A DNA stretch of 64,000 nt from Bacillota bacterium (GCA_023401925.1 JAEXDA010000057.1:134582-198581), one strand, 5' to 3'. Counted from the stretch's first letter, positions 15,878 through 24,878 are shown. Notes: a model not told the origin generated them from the sequence alone. A program made the numbers and translations.

Positions 15878-17242
15878 CTAACTTTTTATTTCTTCTTTAA
15901 CGAGTCTTTCCCCAACCTTCCAAACATCCCCGGCTCCCATTGTAATCACTAAATCGCCAGGCTCCACATTCTGACAAAGGTGGTCAAAAATTTTTTCAAA
16001 GCTTCCCAAATAGCGCACGTCACGATGATGCTTTTGTACGGCGGTGGCCAAATCTTTACTGGATATATCACCGGGATCAATTTCACGAGCCGGGTAAATA
16101 TCGGCGAAAACACAAATATCCGCATCTCCGAAAGAACTGGCAAACTCCGAAAGCAAAAACTTGGTTCTGCTGAATAGGTGGGGCTGAAAAACGCACCAAA
16201 CACGGCCCTTAAAAAATTGCCTGGCTGCAGCTAATGTGGTCCGCACCGCACTGGGGTGATGGGCATAATCGTCTACAATCAGCGTTCCGTGATATTCCCC
16301 TTTCATTTCAAAGCGGCGCTGTACCCCTGTGAATTCAGATAAAGTCTTCAGAGCCGATTCAACCTCGACTCCCAATTCGGCAGCTAATGCAAGGGCTCCG
16401 GTGGCATTTTGCAGATTATGACGGCCGGGCACCTTTAAATAGAGTTCACCTTGACTCTTCCCGTGACAATAAAGCTCAGCCGCAACTCCGATCGGATGGA
16501 CCGAATGAATATTTTTAATTTGCCAATCAAAATGATCTTGATAACCAAAGGAAATATATTTCCCGGGAAATGACTTTCCAAGACGAAAAGCATTCGAATC
16601 ATCACCCCAGCTTACCAAAACACCGTCCGGAGGTAACAAATCGACAAAATTCTCAAAGGTTTTTACAACATCATTCAACGTAGGAAAACAATCGGGATGA
16701 TCCCAATCAATGTTGGTAATTAACTCAATTGTCGGTTTTAAATTCAAAAATGAACGTTTAAACTCACAGGCTTCGACAACCATATACGGAGTCTTTCCGG
16801 TGCGATGATTTCCTTGAAACTGACTCAATTCACCGCCAATTAATACTGTAGGATCCAATCCGCCTTCTACCAGGATTAAAGCCGTCATCGCCGAGGTAGT
16901 GGTCTTACCATGCGTCCCCGCGATGGCAATTCCTTTTCCAACCTCAGTCATTAATTTTCCAAGCAGCTCAGCACCCTCAATTAACGGAATGCCTAAACGC
17001 TTGGCTTCTAACACTTCAGGATTGTCTTGACCGACAGCATTGGTATAAACCACCAAATCCGCGCCATGTATATTCTCGGCATTATGGCCGTAAGAAATTT
17101 TTATTCCTCTCTGTGCCATGTTTCTGGTTACTCTTGACTCCTGGGAGTCCGAGCCGGAAATTTTACAACCCCGATCAGAATACAACTTTGCCAAACCGCT
17201 CAGTCTGGCACCGCCAATCCCCACAAAATGGAGATGCTTCAT
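15878..17242 (-). CDS. murC: UDP-N-acetylmuramate--L-alanine ligase
   Basis: This 454-aa Mur ligase has N-terminal HFVGIGGARLSGLA (UDP-substrate Rossmann domain), the ATP loop GTHGKTTTSAM near residue 111, EACEFKRSFL, TNIDWDHPDCF and the C-domain DDYAHHPSAV. It joins L-alanine to UDP-MurNAc in peptidoglycan synthesis in the cytoplasm. The length is normal for MurC. GAGGGGAG precedes ATG 17242. The gene is outside any division/cell-wall cluster here and is transcribed alone, divergent from the SASP gene. Confidence 0.95.
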   Translation of the reverse strand: MKHLHFVGIGGARLSGLAKLYSDRGCKISGSDSQESRVTRNMAQRGIKISYGHNAENIHGADLVVYTNAVGQDNPEVLEAKRLGIPLIEGAELLGKLMTEVGKGIAIAGTHGKTTTSAMTALILVEGGLDPTVLIGGELSQFQGNHRTGKTPYMVVEACEFKRSFLNLKPTIELITNIDWDHPDCFPTLNDVVKTFENFVDLLPPDGVLVSWGDDSNAFRLGKSFPGKYISFGYQDHFDWQIKNIHSVHPIGVAAELYCHGKSQGELYLKVPGRHNLQNATGALALAAELGVEVESALKTLSEFTGVQRRFEMKGEYHGTLIVDDYAHHPSAVRTTLAAARQFFKGRVWCVFQPHLFSRTKFLLSEFASSFGDADICVFADIYPAREIDPGDISSKDLATAVQKHHRDVRYLGSFEKIFDHLCQNVEPGDLVITMGAGDVWKVGERLVKEEIKS

Positions 17243-17478
17243 AGGTAAATTGCGCTCCCCTCAAAATTTAATACCCATCAATTATAACACATTTATAAAA
17301 AATTTCATCGATAAATAACCTATAATATGAATATTTACTGATCCTGATTCAATCATTCTCACCATTTGTTAATCTTTCCTAATAACAATTGATGCCATTC
17401 ATTCTTTTTCTATTTCTAAAAATGGAAATGATTAAAAAATTCAGCCCTTATCATCTCCATGAATTGACTGTAAATCCA

Positions 17479-17508
17479 TGCTTATTTTGATCCCGCCGGT
17501 TCATAATA
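17479..17508 (+). promoter_or_regulatory. Sigma-G-like forespore promoter of the SASP gene
   Basis: TGCTTA (17479-17484), 17 bases, CATAATA (17502-17508) fits the forespore sigma-G pattern (about TGMATA-N17/18-CATAMTA) with one mismatch in the -35 and an exact -10. It ends 55 bases before the SASP start. Confidence 0.6.
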
Positions 17509-17563
17509 ATAACGAGTTGATCCAGCTATGATACAGAAGGGTTAAACTCAGGGGGGTGAATGT

Positions 17564-17752
17564 TTGAGTCGTCGCAGCAGCATCGTTTCCGACCGGGTCA
17601 AATACGAAATTGCACAGGAATTAGGATTTGCAGATCGCATTCAGGTTGATAACGGTAACTACGACTATGGTAATATCACCACCCGCGAAGCCGGGCTAAT
17701 TGTCCGTGGACTGATTCAAAAAGCTGAAGAACTATTATCCCGGCAAGGTTAG
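17564..17752 (+). CDS. Small acid-soluble spore protein, alpha/beta type
   Basis: This 62-aa protein shows the family pattern: KYEIAQELGFADR in the first half, and GNITTREAGLIVRGLIQKAEE in the second. These proteins coat DNA in the forespore and protect it from UV and heat, and are degraded on germination by the GPR protease. TTG 17564 follows GGGGGGTGAATGT; an overlapping ATG at 17560 is in another frame. The variant is somewhat divergent from the major SASPs. It is direct evidence that the host makes endospores. A sigma-G-like promoter precedes it and a terminator follows it. Confidence 0.92.
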   Translation: MSRRSSIVSDRVKYEIAQELGFADRIQVDNGNYDYGNITTREAGLIVRGLIQKAEELLSRQG

Positions 17753-17768
17753 GCATCTAACCGAAAGA

Positions 17769-17818
17769 GGCTGTCTAAAAGGATTTTCTTTTAATCTTTT
17801 TTAGCACAGCCCCTTTTC
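17769..17818 (+). terminator. Terminator of the SASP gene
   Basis: A long hairpin pairs GGCTGT (17769-17774) with ACAGCC (17806-17811), CTAAAA with TTTTAG and GGATT with AATC, then runs into CCCTTTT. It ends 16-60 bases after the SASP stop codon. Confidence 0.75.
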
Positions 17819-17879
17819 ACATTTCAAACTATTGGTGCATACATTATATTAAGCTAGTTTTCAAAGGAGAAGATACCCA

Positions 17880-18061
17880 AAGGCAAGGCAATCCTTGGAT
17901 TCTAGACCAAGTTTACAGTCTTATCCGCCGGTTCATTGTGCTATTCTAGCACTGAGTAATTGGCAACTCCGCTGCTAAACCCGAAACTGACCCAAGTAAA
18001 GGGGAAAGTAGTCCTACAATTGAACACTCGAATAATACCGGCTTTGTGCCGGTATTTTTTT
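17880..18061 (+). ncRNA. Candidate structured non-coding RNA (unassigned)
   Basis: About 180 bases without a credible gene contain hairpin CTTGG..CCAAG (17894-17911), hairpin GTGCTA-TTC-TAGCAC (17938-17952), a purine-rich unpaired core (CCCGAAACTGACCC, AAGGGGAAAGTAG) and finally a textbook terminator (18035-18061). A terminator with no coding gene before it, standing between the closed SASP unit and the porin-like gene, suggests a free small RNA or a riboswitch-type leader. I could not match it to 6S, SRP, tmRNA, RNase P, T-box or the common riboswitch consensus sequences that I know. The 5' end is a guess. Confidence 0.4.
18035..18061 (+). terminator. Rho-independent terminator of the candidate RNA
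   Basis: ATACCGGC (18035-18042) and GCCGGTAT (18048-18055) form an 8-bp GC-rich stem with a 5-base loop, followed by seven T. This is a canonical intrinsic terminator on the plus strand. Confidence 0.9.
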
Positions 18062-18374
18062 AACCTGAATCCGGCAAGTAACTTTCAATTTCATAAATTA
18101 CAACTTACCGGATCGAGGTTTAATTTTGGCCGTGTTTGTACACTTCATTCTTTTCTTTTTTTTGACAAAGCTGGTATTGATTTAAACCACTTTTTTGCAG
18201 GTGTTCCTTAATATAAAAAAGAAATTAGGGGCAAGAACTGGGACTGAATAACTGTTAATCCCTTTCAATATTTTCCGTCAACGCCGGACTCCCACTATTT
18301 TTCGGATTATTTATAATTCTTCATCTGCCACTTGTAGCGAATACTTTTCTTTATACCACTCTTTGGAGGTTACT
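18062..18374. other. Leader region, 313 bases, nothing recognised
   Basis: This is the region between the terminator and the porin-like gene. It must hold that gene's promoter. No repeat, RNA structure or credible ORF is apparent apart from the GGAGG ribosome binding site at its end. Confidence 0.5.
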
Positions 18375-19553
18375 ATGAAGAAATTTTTGACCCTGATTTT
18401 GAACCTCGGTTTAATAATCTTGGTGATTACTTATCCTGTAATGGGTCAACCCGCCTTATCAACCACAGACCGCAAAATTAACGAACTTTCCAACCGAGTG
18501 GCATCGTTGGATTCAACCTGGGGCCGTTTTCAAATCGGTGGCGGATTTGAATTGGATACGACTTCAAAAATAAATGAATCGGATACATCCTTAACGGCTC
18601 CCGACTTCAACCAACAATTAAATATTGCTCTCGATGCTTATATCGATCCGACTTTACAGCTATCGGTGAAAGTTTCCCAGCTAGGTGGATGGGGCCTGAA
18701 ATATGGAAATGAAAATTCAGCTACTTCTCCGATGACTCTTCCCTTTCAAGTGGATCAAGCGTTTTTGAAATTATCCAATCCAAGCAGTATTGACTATTTG
18801 GGGCGCTTTCAGTTTTCATTGGGACCCATCGGCATGATGTCCGATTTTTATGCCAATCCGGTCGAAGGGATTGCATTACAGAAAGATTTTAAACGGTTTC
18901 ATGTTATTGGGGTTTATACTCGCGTAAATACCGAGTATAAATCAGGCACCAATCAAGTAACCAATACTCAAGATTATATCGCAGGCAGAATCGGTTGGTC
19001 GGGGGAAAATACAGTTACTGGAATCAACATTGTACCCGGTTTATCCGGTGAAACCGATTTTAGTATCGATTTCGTAAAAATGCAGTCTGACAGTAAATTT
19101 GCTACTGAGTTCGGCTTATATTCCTTTAGCTCGGAAAAATTTCCGGATTATAAAATCAGCAATACTCCCGGGATACTCGTTAGTTATGCTCAACAATTGA
19201 ATTCAAAAAACTTTTTCCAAATAAAAGCCGGCTATCTCGGATCTAAATTTATGCCTCTTTATTCCTCTTTGGCTCATTCCTCCGGGGAAAAAAGAGAATG
19301 GTTTATTCCCAATTCTCAAGGGATTGAATTCTATTTGATTCATGGGATGAAAAAGGGATATTCCCTGGAAAACCGGATGATTATGCTGACACCCGTTACC
19401 AATTACCAGCAAGCGGACTTTAATTACCGTTGGAAAAGCTCCCTGGTTAAGAGTTTTTCCCCCGTTAACCGTTTGGAAACCGGATTGGATATAAAATCCT
19501 ATCCAAATGATGTTTATCGTCAACTTTTTGTCAATTGGATTCTTCAATTTTAA
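18375..19553 (+). CDS. Putative outer-membrane beta-barrel (porin-like) protein
   Basis: This 392-aa protein has a signal peptide (KKFLTLILNLGLIILVITYPVMG) and a short coiled segment with an INELSNRVASLDSTWG pattern. Many alternating amphipathic strands follow (LNIALDAYIDPTLQLSVKV, FQIKAGYLG and others), and the protein ends FVNWILQF with the terminal Phe expected for BamA-inserted barrels. The N-terminal coiled segment resembles those linking diderm-Firmicute porins to the wall. ATG 18375 has GGAGG at 5 bases; an in-frame TTG at 18363 overlaps that site. It supports an outer membrane; the substrate is unknown. Confidence 0.7.
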   Translation: MKKFLTLILNLGLIILVITYPVMGQPALSTTDRKINELSNRVASLDSTWGRFQIGGGFELDTTSKINESDTSLTAPDFNQQLNIALDAYIDPTLQLSVKVSQLGGWGLKYGNENSATSPMTLPFQVDQAFLKLSNPSSIDYLGRFQFSLGPIGMMSDFYANPVEGIALQKDFKRFHVIGVYTRVNTEYKSGTNQVTNTQDYIAGRIGWSGENTVTGINIVPGLSGETDFSIDFVKMQSDSKFATEFGLYSFSSEKFPDYKISNTPGILVSYAQQLNSKNFFQIKAGYLGSKFMPLYSSLAHSSGEKREWFIPNSQGIEFYLIHGMKKGYSLENRMIMLTPVTNYQQADFNYRWKSSLVKSFSPVNRLETGLDIKSYPNDVYRQLFVNWILQF

Positions 19554-19619
19554 AACGAATGTCTGGAGGCCCACCATTGAAATCAAGACATTATTGAACC
19601 GGAGTTTGATTTATCCCGG

Positions 19620-19883
19620 CTAATTTTTAGTGCCGATTAAAACCAGGATAATTCCCAAACAAATAATGGCCATTTTAGGCCATGAAACTTTTACGGCAAT
19701 TGCAACAACACCGAGTATACTAACGAGAAGAAAAATTAAAGGACCGATAAGTCCCAAAAACGCATTCATCCGGAGGGCGTTTTCAACCCGTCCTCCTTTT
19801 AAAAATAAAAAGGCCACAATAATCTCTAATAAACCGGAAATTACTCGAACAGCCGCCATGCTGTTTAGTGTCACTTGATCCAT
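19620..19883 (-). CDS. yqhV: YqhV-family (DUF2619) membrane protein
   Basis: This 87-aa protein reads DQVTLNSMAAVRVISGLLEI, then a lysine/arginine loop GGRVENALRMNA, then a second and third hydrophobic span. That is the pattern of Bacillus YqhV, a small membrane protein encoded beside the spoIIIA operon in several spore formers. ATG 19883 follows AGAGGAG; the frame extends upstream without a better start. Its role is undefined. It lies downstream of the DUF441 gene, 85 bases away on the same strand. Confidence 0.8.
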   Translation of the reverse strand: MDQVTLNSMAAVRVISGLLEIIVAFLFLKGGRVENALRMNAFLGLIGPLIFLLVSILGVVAIAVKVSWPKMAIICLGIILVLIGTKN

Positions 19884-19968
19884 GACCCAGCTCCTCTCAT
19901 ACTCATCGTATTTTACACCTTCCGTCCCAGGGTAAACTGAGCACATCTGCGTATGAACACATCAAAAC

Positions 19969-20427
19969 TTATTTCTTTCCTAATCCTAATAAATTTAAAA
20001 TAATCGCTGTCACTCCTGCAGCGGCTAATGGACCAACTGGAATGCCTTTTAATAACGAAACTCCAATGATGGTTCCTACGACTAAACCAACGACAATTTC
20101 CGGCCGTATTTGCAATAACGCCATTCCCTGTCCGCACAGATATGCCGCTGCTATTCCTCCTATAACGGCGGAAATTCCTTGTATACTCTGAAAGGTCTTC
20201 CAGATATCCACCACCTTTACCTTGTCAAGAGCAAATGGAGTCAAAACTGCCACTAATAAAAATAACAATCCAATATCGACAGCCCGACGTTCCAATAAAA
20301 AGAGTATCGTTCTTAACTTGATAAACTTCAAGACAAGTAAACTACCTGCACTTGCCGCCACTAAATTGTTATTAAAAACCAAACCAAGGGCCAAAATGAT
20401 GATTAACAACAGATTATCTTGAAACAT
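19969..20427 (-). CDS. DUF441 membrane protein
   Basis: This 152-aa protein has about five membrane spans. It contains NNNLVAASAGSLLVLKFI, LERRAVDIGLLFLLVAVLTPFA and KGIPVGPLAAAGVTAIILNLLG, characteristic of the DUF441 (YeaL/YtwI) family of unknown function. ATG 20427 follows GGGAG at 8 bases; the upstream TTG at 20442 would overlap that site. It is divergent from comA. Confidence 0.88.
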   Translation of the reverse strand: MFQDNLLLIIILALGLVFNNNLVAASAGSLLVLKFIKLRTILFLLERRAVDIGLLFLLVAVLTPFALDKVKVVDIWKTFQSIQGISAVIGGIAAAYLCGQGMALLQIRPEIVVGLVVGTIIGVSLLKGIPVGPLAAAGVTAIILNLLGLGKK

Positions 20428-20531
20428 CGGCTTCACTCCCAATTCATTGTTATTCCATTTTTTAGTTAAACATGTCTGAACTGAAACAAAATATGGGTCA
20501 AAGTCATATGATATTACGGGAGTGATGATAT

Positions 20532-21308
20532 ATGAAGGATTTATGGCAAGGCATACTGGAAGCGCCTGTACAAGAAAGGCTTAAGAAACCTCGTACACAG
20601 GGAATTACCATGATCATCGACAAAGGTTTGTCAGTCGGCAGCACTCAGGATTTCTTAGATATGAATGGGGATTTCATTGATTTCATCAAGTTAACCTTTG
20701 GCACCACAGCCCTCTATAAACCGGAAACACTTAAGAAAAAAATCTCAATCGCCATGGAATATAAAGTCCCTGTATATCCCGGAGGAACTTTTTTTGAAAT
20801 TGCTTTGTGGCAAGATACATCGGAACCCTATTTTCGTAAGCTTGTCGAACTGGGTTTTAAGTGGGTTGAAATTTCCGACGGCACAATTGAAATTCCATCC
20901 AGTCAAAGGACTGCAGCCATTAATGATGCTTTATCTTGCGGGCTTCATGTCATTACCGAAGTTGGTAAAAAAGAAATCGCGAAACAACCCGATGAAAATA
21001 TATTAATTCAAACAGCCCTTCAAGATTTAAACGTAGGCGCCTCATGGGTAATTATCGAGGCCCGGGAATCCGGTCAAGGAATCGGCATCTATGATAGTAA
21101 AGGGATCATTATCAATGAAAAATTGGCCAAACTAAGCGCGGAGCTTCCTATGGAAAAAATAATCTGGGAGGCGCCCCAAAAAGGTCAACAAGCCAGGCTC
21201 ATTAATGATTTTGGACCCAATGTCAATCTGGGAAATATACCACCCAATGAGGCGATGGCATTGGAAGCATTAAGAATGGGATACCGCAGCGACACTTGGA
21301 AAAGATAG
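20532..21308 (+). CDS. Phosphosulfolactate synthase (ComA/YitD family)
   Basis: This 258-aa TIM-barrel protein has GITMIIDKGLSVGSTQDFLD, FIKLTFGTTALY, YPGGTFFEIA, FKWVEISDGTIEI, EVGKKE and WVIIEARESG. These are the conserved blocks of ComA, which adds sulfite to phosphoenolpyruvate to give (2R)-phospho-3-sulfolactate. In methanogens this leads to coenzyme M. In spore-forming bacteria such as Bacillus (YitD) it leads to sulfolactate stored in the spore, which fits this host better; no other coenzyme M or sulfolactate gene is nearby. A GGGAG site precedes ATG 20532. Confidence 0.9.
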   Translation: MKDLWQGILEAPVQERLKKPRTQGITMIIDKGLSVGSTQDFLDMNGDFIDFIKLTFGTTALYKPETLKKKISIAMEYKVPVYPGGTFFEIALWQDTSEPYFRKLVELGFKWVEISDGTIEIPSSQRTAAINDALSCGLHVITEVGKKEIAKQPDENILIQTALQDLNVGASWVIIEARESGQGIGIYDSKGIIINEKLAKLSAELPMEKIIWEAPQKGQQARLINDFGPNVNLGNIPPNEAMALEALRMGYRSDTWKR

Positions 21309-21436
21309 TTGTTTTGTTTACAGAAATACTTTTTTTTTACTTCCAAAATGTTATATAATGAATATATTACTTGATAGAATTTACCGTACATTTAATTTTA
21401 CTTAAACCTTTAGATCTACTTTTAAAGGAGTTTCAA

Positions 21437-22714
21437 GTGAAGAAGTATTTATTTTTGCTGGCCATATTTTTATCGTTCCTATGTAACCCGCTCTTCTCGG
21501 CAAGTGCTATTATCCTTGATTGGAATATGCCTGTGATTGGTTCCCTTTCGGCAAAAAAGGTCTTTAACAGCGGCCCAGTTTCTCTAAAAATCCTCGGTAA
21601 ACGCTTTAATTATGGGGTAACTGTTAAACTAACCAAAGAAGGGGTACCTGAAATTAATGCTACTGATCTTGTAATCACTAAAAATAAAATTTCTTGTACC
21701 TTTAACTTACTTGACCAGCCGATTGGCAATTGGAATCTTGTTGTCACAAATCACTCGATTTATAGCGAAAAGGAGCATTCGACAACATTATATGATGCTG
21801 TTGTTGTTGATTTTGCAGCTCCTGAAATCAACTCATTTTTTCCTCAAGTCATTGATTTTAAAAATGCTTCCTTGATTCAAGCCAAAATCCGCGGTGCTTA
21901 TTTTAGAGACGGTATGAAGGTAAAACTGATTGGACCTGATGGGTTAAGCATTGAAGGGATTAAACTTAAGCTTCTTGCAGATACTCAAATCAACTGTGAA
22001 TTTGATTTGATGGGTCAACCTATTGGAGCATTCACATTAATCGTCGCAAATGCCGATGGAAAAACGGCTTCTCTTAAGGATTGCTTTCGTATTAAAAAGA
22101 CCGAGCCCGAGCAGCTAATGATCAGGAAATTAAAACCAGCTCAAAAAAAGACAACCCTTCCTGAGATTAAACCCGTAGATCCTGAAACACCTTCACCAAT
22201 CGCCCCTACTCCGGGACCCACAGTTAATCAACCTTCCAAACCAGTACCACCAGCAACGACTCCGAATGAAGTGCCTATTGCCGGAGTTACAAATATCGCT
22301 TCAAACCCCAAAAGTCCACTCAAGTCCCTTTCGGAAATCAATCCAAAGTTAAGACCTATTTTCTTTGATGCCAACAAATTCACCATCCGTGATTCCGAAT
22401 TACCCAGTTTGGAAAATAACTTAATGCTGATAAAGAACAATCCCGGTTTCCTTATTGCCATTTGCGGCTATGCGGACCAGCGAGGCAATAAAGTCAATAA
22501 TCTCAAACTGACCCAAAAGCGTACGGAAACCATCCGCCAATTTCTGGTAGCCAATGACATTACTGAGAGAATAACGATCTTCCTTTTGGGAAGTGAAATC
22601 TCTCAACATGCTACTCATGATCAAAATCAATGGCAACAAAATCCCAAGATAGAGATTTCATTGTGGGAAAAACAACCGACCAGAAAACAAATTACTGCTT
22701 TAAAATCCTACTAA
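21437..22714 (+). CDS. Secreted OmpA-domain protein with two IPT/TIG-like repeats
   Basis: This 425-aa protein has a signal peptide (residues 1-24). Two homologous beta domains follow at about 34-125 and 130-220, each ending in a LDQPIGNW.LVV or LMGQPIGAFTLIV motif, and then a proline-rich linker at about 235-285. The C-terminal OmpA-like domain carries the peptidoglycan-binding pattern IFFDANKFTI ... GYADQRGN ... LTQKRTETIRQFL with the key Asp and Arg. It should anchor the envelope to peptidoglycan. GTG 21437 follows AAAGGAG; the frame is open further upstream but lacks a site. It supports a diderm envelope. Confidence 0.85.
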   Translation: MKKYLFLLAIFLSFLCNPLFSASAIILDWNMPVIGSLSAKKVFNSGPVSLKILGKRFNYGVTVKLTKEGVPEINATDLVITKNKISCTFNLLDQPIGNWNLVVTNHSIYSEKEHSTTLYDAVVVDFAAPEINSFFPQVIDFKNASLIQAKIRGAYFRDGMKVKLIGPDGLSIEGIKLKLLADTQINCEFDLMGQPIGAFTLIVANADGKTASLKDCFRIKKTEPEQLMIRKLKPAQKKTTLPEIKPVDPETPSPIAPTPGPTVNQPSKPVPPATTPNEVPIAGVTNIASNPKSPLKSLSEINPKLRPIFFDANKFTIRDSELPSLENNLMLIKNNPGFLIAICGYADQRGNKVNNLKLTQKRTETIRQFLVANDITERITIFLLGSEISQHATHDQNQWQQNPKIEISLWEKQPTRKQITALKSY

Positions 22715-22744
22715 ATGAACTATATAGTATCCAAGACAAATTTA

Positions 22745-23725
22745 TTATCTTGAATAAAACGCACTCACATTGCTCTTCGTCACCACAGTGATGCCCGTAT
22801 CCACCGAGTCCGGCAAAGGGTTAATATCTTTCGACTGCCAACCCTTAACAGGCTTCACTAGATTATGAGCTATATGATATAAAAACATCTGTGACCAATA
22901 ACCCATATTCCAGGTTCCTTGAGCAATTGTAGCACTGATTGCACCCTGTTTAATCAAATCCAAAGTTCCTTTATCCGTATCGAAACTTACAATTTTTACT
23001 TTCCCAATCTGGTGAGCCTCACGGATTGCAGTGGCCGCGCCTACTCCCCCCAAAGCGTCCGTGCAAAACACCCCTTTTAAATTGGGATGCGCCTGTAAAA
23101 ACCATGCGATCATCGTGGCCGCCCTTGTCTGATCATTATTATCATTACCGATGGCTACAACCTTCATTTCGGGGTACTCCATGGCTAAGGTCTCAATGAA
23201 ACCTGTTTTCCTTTTTTCATGATTAGGCTGGCCAAAAACCGTAGTAATCGCTACCTCCCCTTTACCACCAAGTAATTTACCCAGATAGCGGGCTGCCGTT
23301 GCCCCGGAATTGGAATTACTGGTTCCAAGATAGCAATAGCGGTTGCTGGCTTGAGAATCGGAGTCGAAGGTAACTACTGGAATTCCTGCAGCAATCGCCT
23401 TATTGATAGGGTCCTTCAAACCATCAGCATTCGCACAGGTAATTGCAATTCCAGCCGGTTTCTTCGCTATGACCTGTTCCAATACGGTTGCTTCTTGGGT
23501 TACACCATCTTGAGGCGCACCGGTATAGATGGCCTTCACGCCCAGTAAATTGGCAGCATCTTGCATCCCTTTGAAACAGCCTTTCCAGTATTCTATGCCC
23601 GACACAAAAGTTACCATGTAATATTCTTCTTTGGGACTTCCCATAAACACATTTTTCGTAACGGCAAAAGCTGTTACCGCCGAAAGAAGAAACAAACAAG
23701 AAACTACAATAATACTTTTTTTCAT
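22745..23725 (-). CDS. Sugar ABC transporter substrate-binding protein (RbsB-like)
   Basis: This 326-aa secreted protein has a signal peptide (MKKSIIVVSCLFLLSAVTAFA) and the periplasmic-binding-protein type I fold: MVTFVSGIEYWKGCFKGMQDAA, a PAGIAITCAN strand, IPVVTFDSDSQAS, CYLGTSNSNSG and FCTDALGGVGAATAI. No lipobox Cys is present at the cleavage site, so it is probably free in the periplasm, which again fits a diderm cell. It is last in the DeoR-ABC operon. The ligand is likely a pentose or related sugar, but is not defined by sequence. Confidence 0.92.
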   Translation of the reverse strand: MKKSIIVVSCLFLLSAVTAFAVTKNVFMGSPKEEYYMVTFVSGIEYWKGCFKGMQDAANLLGVKAIYTGAPQDGVTQEATVLEQVIAKKPAGIAITCANADGLKDPINKAIAAGIPVVTFDSDSQASNRYCYLGTSNSNSGATAARYLGKLLGGKGEVAITTVFGQPNHEKRKTGFIETLAMEYPEMKVVAIGNDNNDQTRAATMIAWFLQAHPNLKGVFCTDALGGVGAATAIREAHQIGKVKIVSFDTDKGTLDLIKQGAISATIAQGTWNMGYWSQMFLYHIAHNLVKPVKGWQSKDINPLPDSVDTGITVVTKSNVSAFYSR

Positions 23726-23792
23726 TTCTTCCCCTCTTATCTTTCTATAATAACAATGACCGTTTGGGCAATTTACCTTCCTCCGTTGAAGA

Positions 23793-24800
23793 CTATTTTG
23801 ATGAACGATGGGTGATAAAATCAACTAAGACAGCTGTAATTAATACGATCCCTGTGATCAGATCCTGCCAATATACCGAAACATTGAGTAAAATCAAAGC
23901 ATTATTGACGAAAGCCAACAATATGACTCCAAGTACGGCCCCTAAAACCGTTCCTTCTCCGCCGTTTAAACTCGCCCCCCCGATTACGCAAGCGGCTATA
24001 GCTCTTAATTCCGTACCCGTACCGGCATTGGGTTGTGCAACTGTAAAACGAGAGGCTGTTAAAATCCCCGCAATCGATGCTAAAAAGGCTGTTAGTAAAA
24101 AGACTCCCATTTTGATTTTGGCAACATTAATACCGGAAAGAACTGCCGCCTTTTCATTACTCCCTACATAAAAAACTTGACGGAACACCGCGGAACGCCG
24201 CAATGCGAAATCCATGATTAAAGTCAATATTAAGAAAAACAGCACCATCATCGGTAAACCAAAAATTTGCCCACTACCAAGAAAAGTAAAACTACGTGAC
24301 ATTCCCGCTAGCGATAAAGGAGAACCTTGCGTCAAAACATAGGAACAACCTCGGGCGATGCTCATCATCCCCAATGTAGTAATAAAAGAATCTAATTTAA
24401 CTTTTCCGATTAAATAACCATTGATTATGCCGCATAGTATCCCGCTGACCAAACCGATGAATGCTGCAAGCCAGATATTGACACCTACCAAATGCAAAGA
24501 ACCCGTGACAACACTACTGAGTGCCATCACAGAGCCTACGGATAAGTCAAGTCCTCCGAGGACTAAGGCTACCGTCATCCCTATGGCAATAATACCGTCA
24601 CTCGCCAAACCAATTCCGGTGATACTCAAATTGGAGACTGAAAAAAAATAAGGCGAGAAAAAAGACAACATGATCGCGAAGCCCATGATAACAAGTAATA
24701 AAGATACTTCCCGAATGCCGAATATCTTTTTTATCATGAAGCGGCCCTTCCCCTTTGCCAAGTTTTCCGAATCATTCACCTTATCGAGATCCAGTTTCAT
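23793..24800 (-). CDS. Sugar ABC transporter permease (RbsC-like)
   Basis: This 335-aa protein has eight or nine membrane spans. It carries the BPD_transp_2 family signature GLDLSVGSVMALSSVV and, later, ACVIGGASLNGGEGTVLGAVLG, the conserved loop contacting the ATPase. ATG 24800 follows a perfect AAGGAGG. About 25 hydrophilic residues precede the first membrane span, slightly more than usual. Encoded between the ATPase and the binding protein in a four-gene operon. Confidence 0.93.
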   Translation of the reverse strand: MKLDLDKVNDSENLAKGKGRFMIKKIFGIREVSLLLVIMGFAIMLSFFSPYFFSVSNLSITGIGLASDGIIAIGMTVALVLGGLDLSVGSVMALSSVVTGSLHLVGVNIWLAAFIGLVSGILCGIINGYLIGKVKLDSFITTLGMMSIARGCSYVLTQGSPLSLAGMSRSFTFLGSGQIFGLPMMVLFFLILTLIMDFALRRSAVFRQVFYVGSNEKAAVLSGINVAKIKMGVFLLTAFLASIAGILTASRFTVAQPNAGTGTELRAIAACVIGGASLNGGEGTVLGAVLGVILLAFVNNALILLNVSVYWQDLITGIVLITAVLVDFITHRSSK

Positions 24801-24878
24801 TCGATTGACCTCCTTATGGGAATTCCCCCAGGCTGCTACCTTTGCTTCGTTTCCTTCTCCCAATGGACACCCCGAAGT

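Noticed and set aside
17960..18211. 83-codon plus-strand frame
   Set aside because: It runs through a perfect intrinsic terminator and the candidate RNA; no ribosome binding site.
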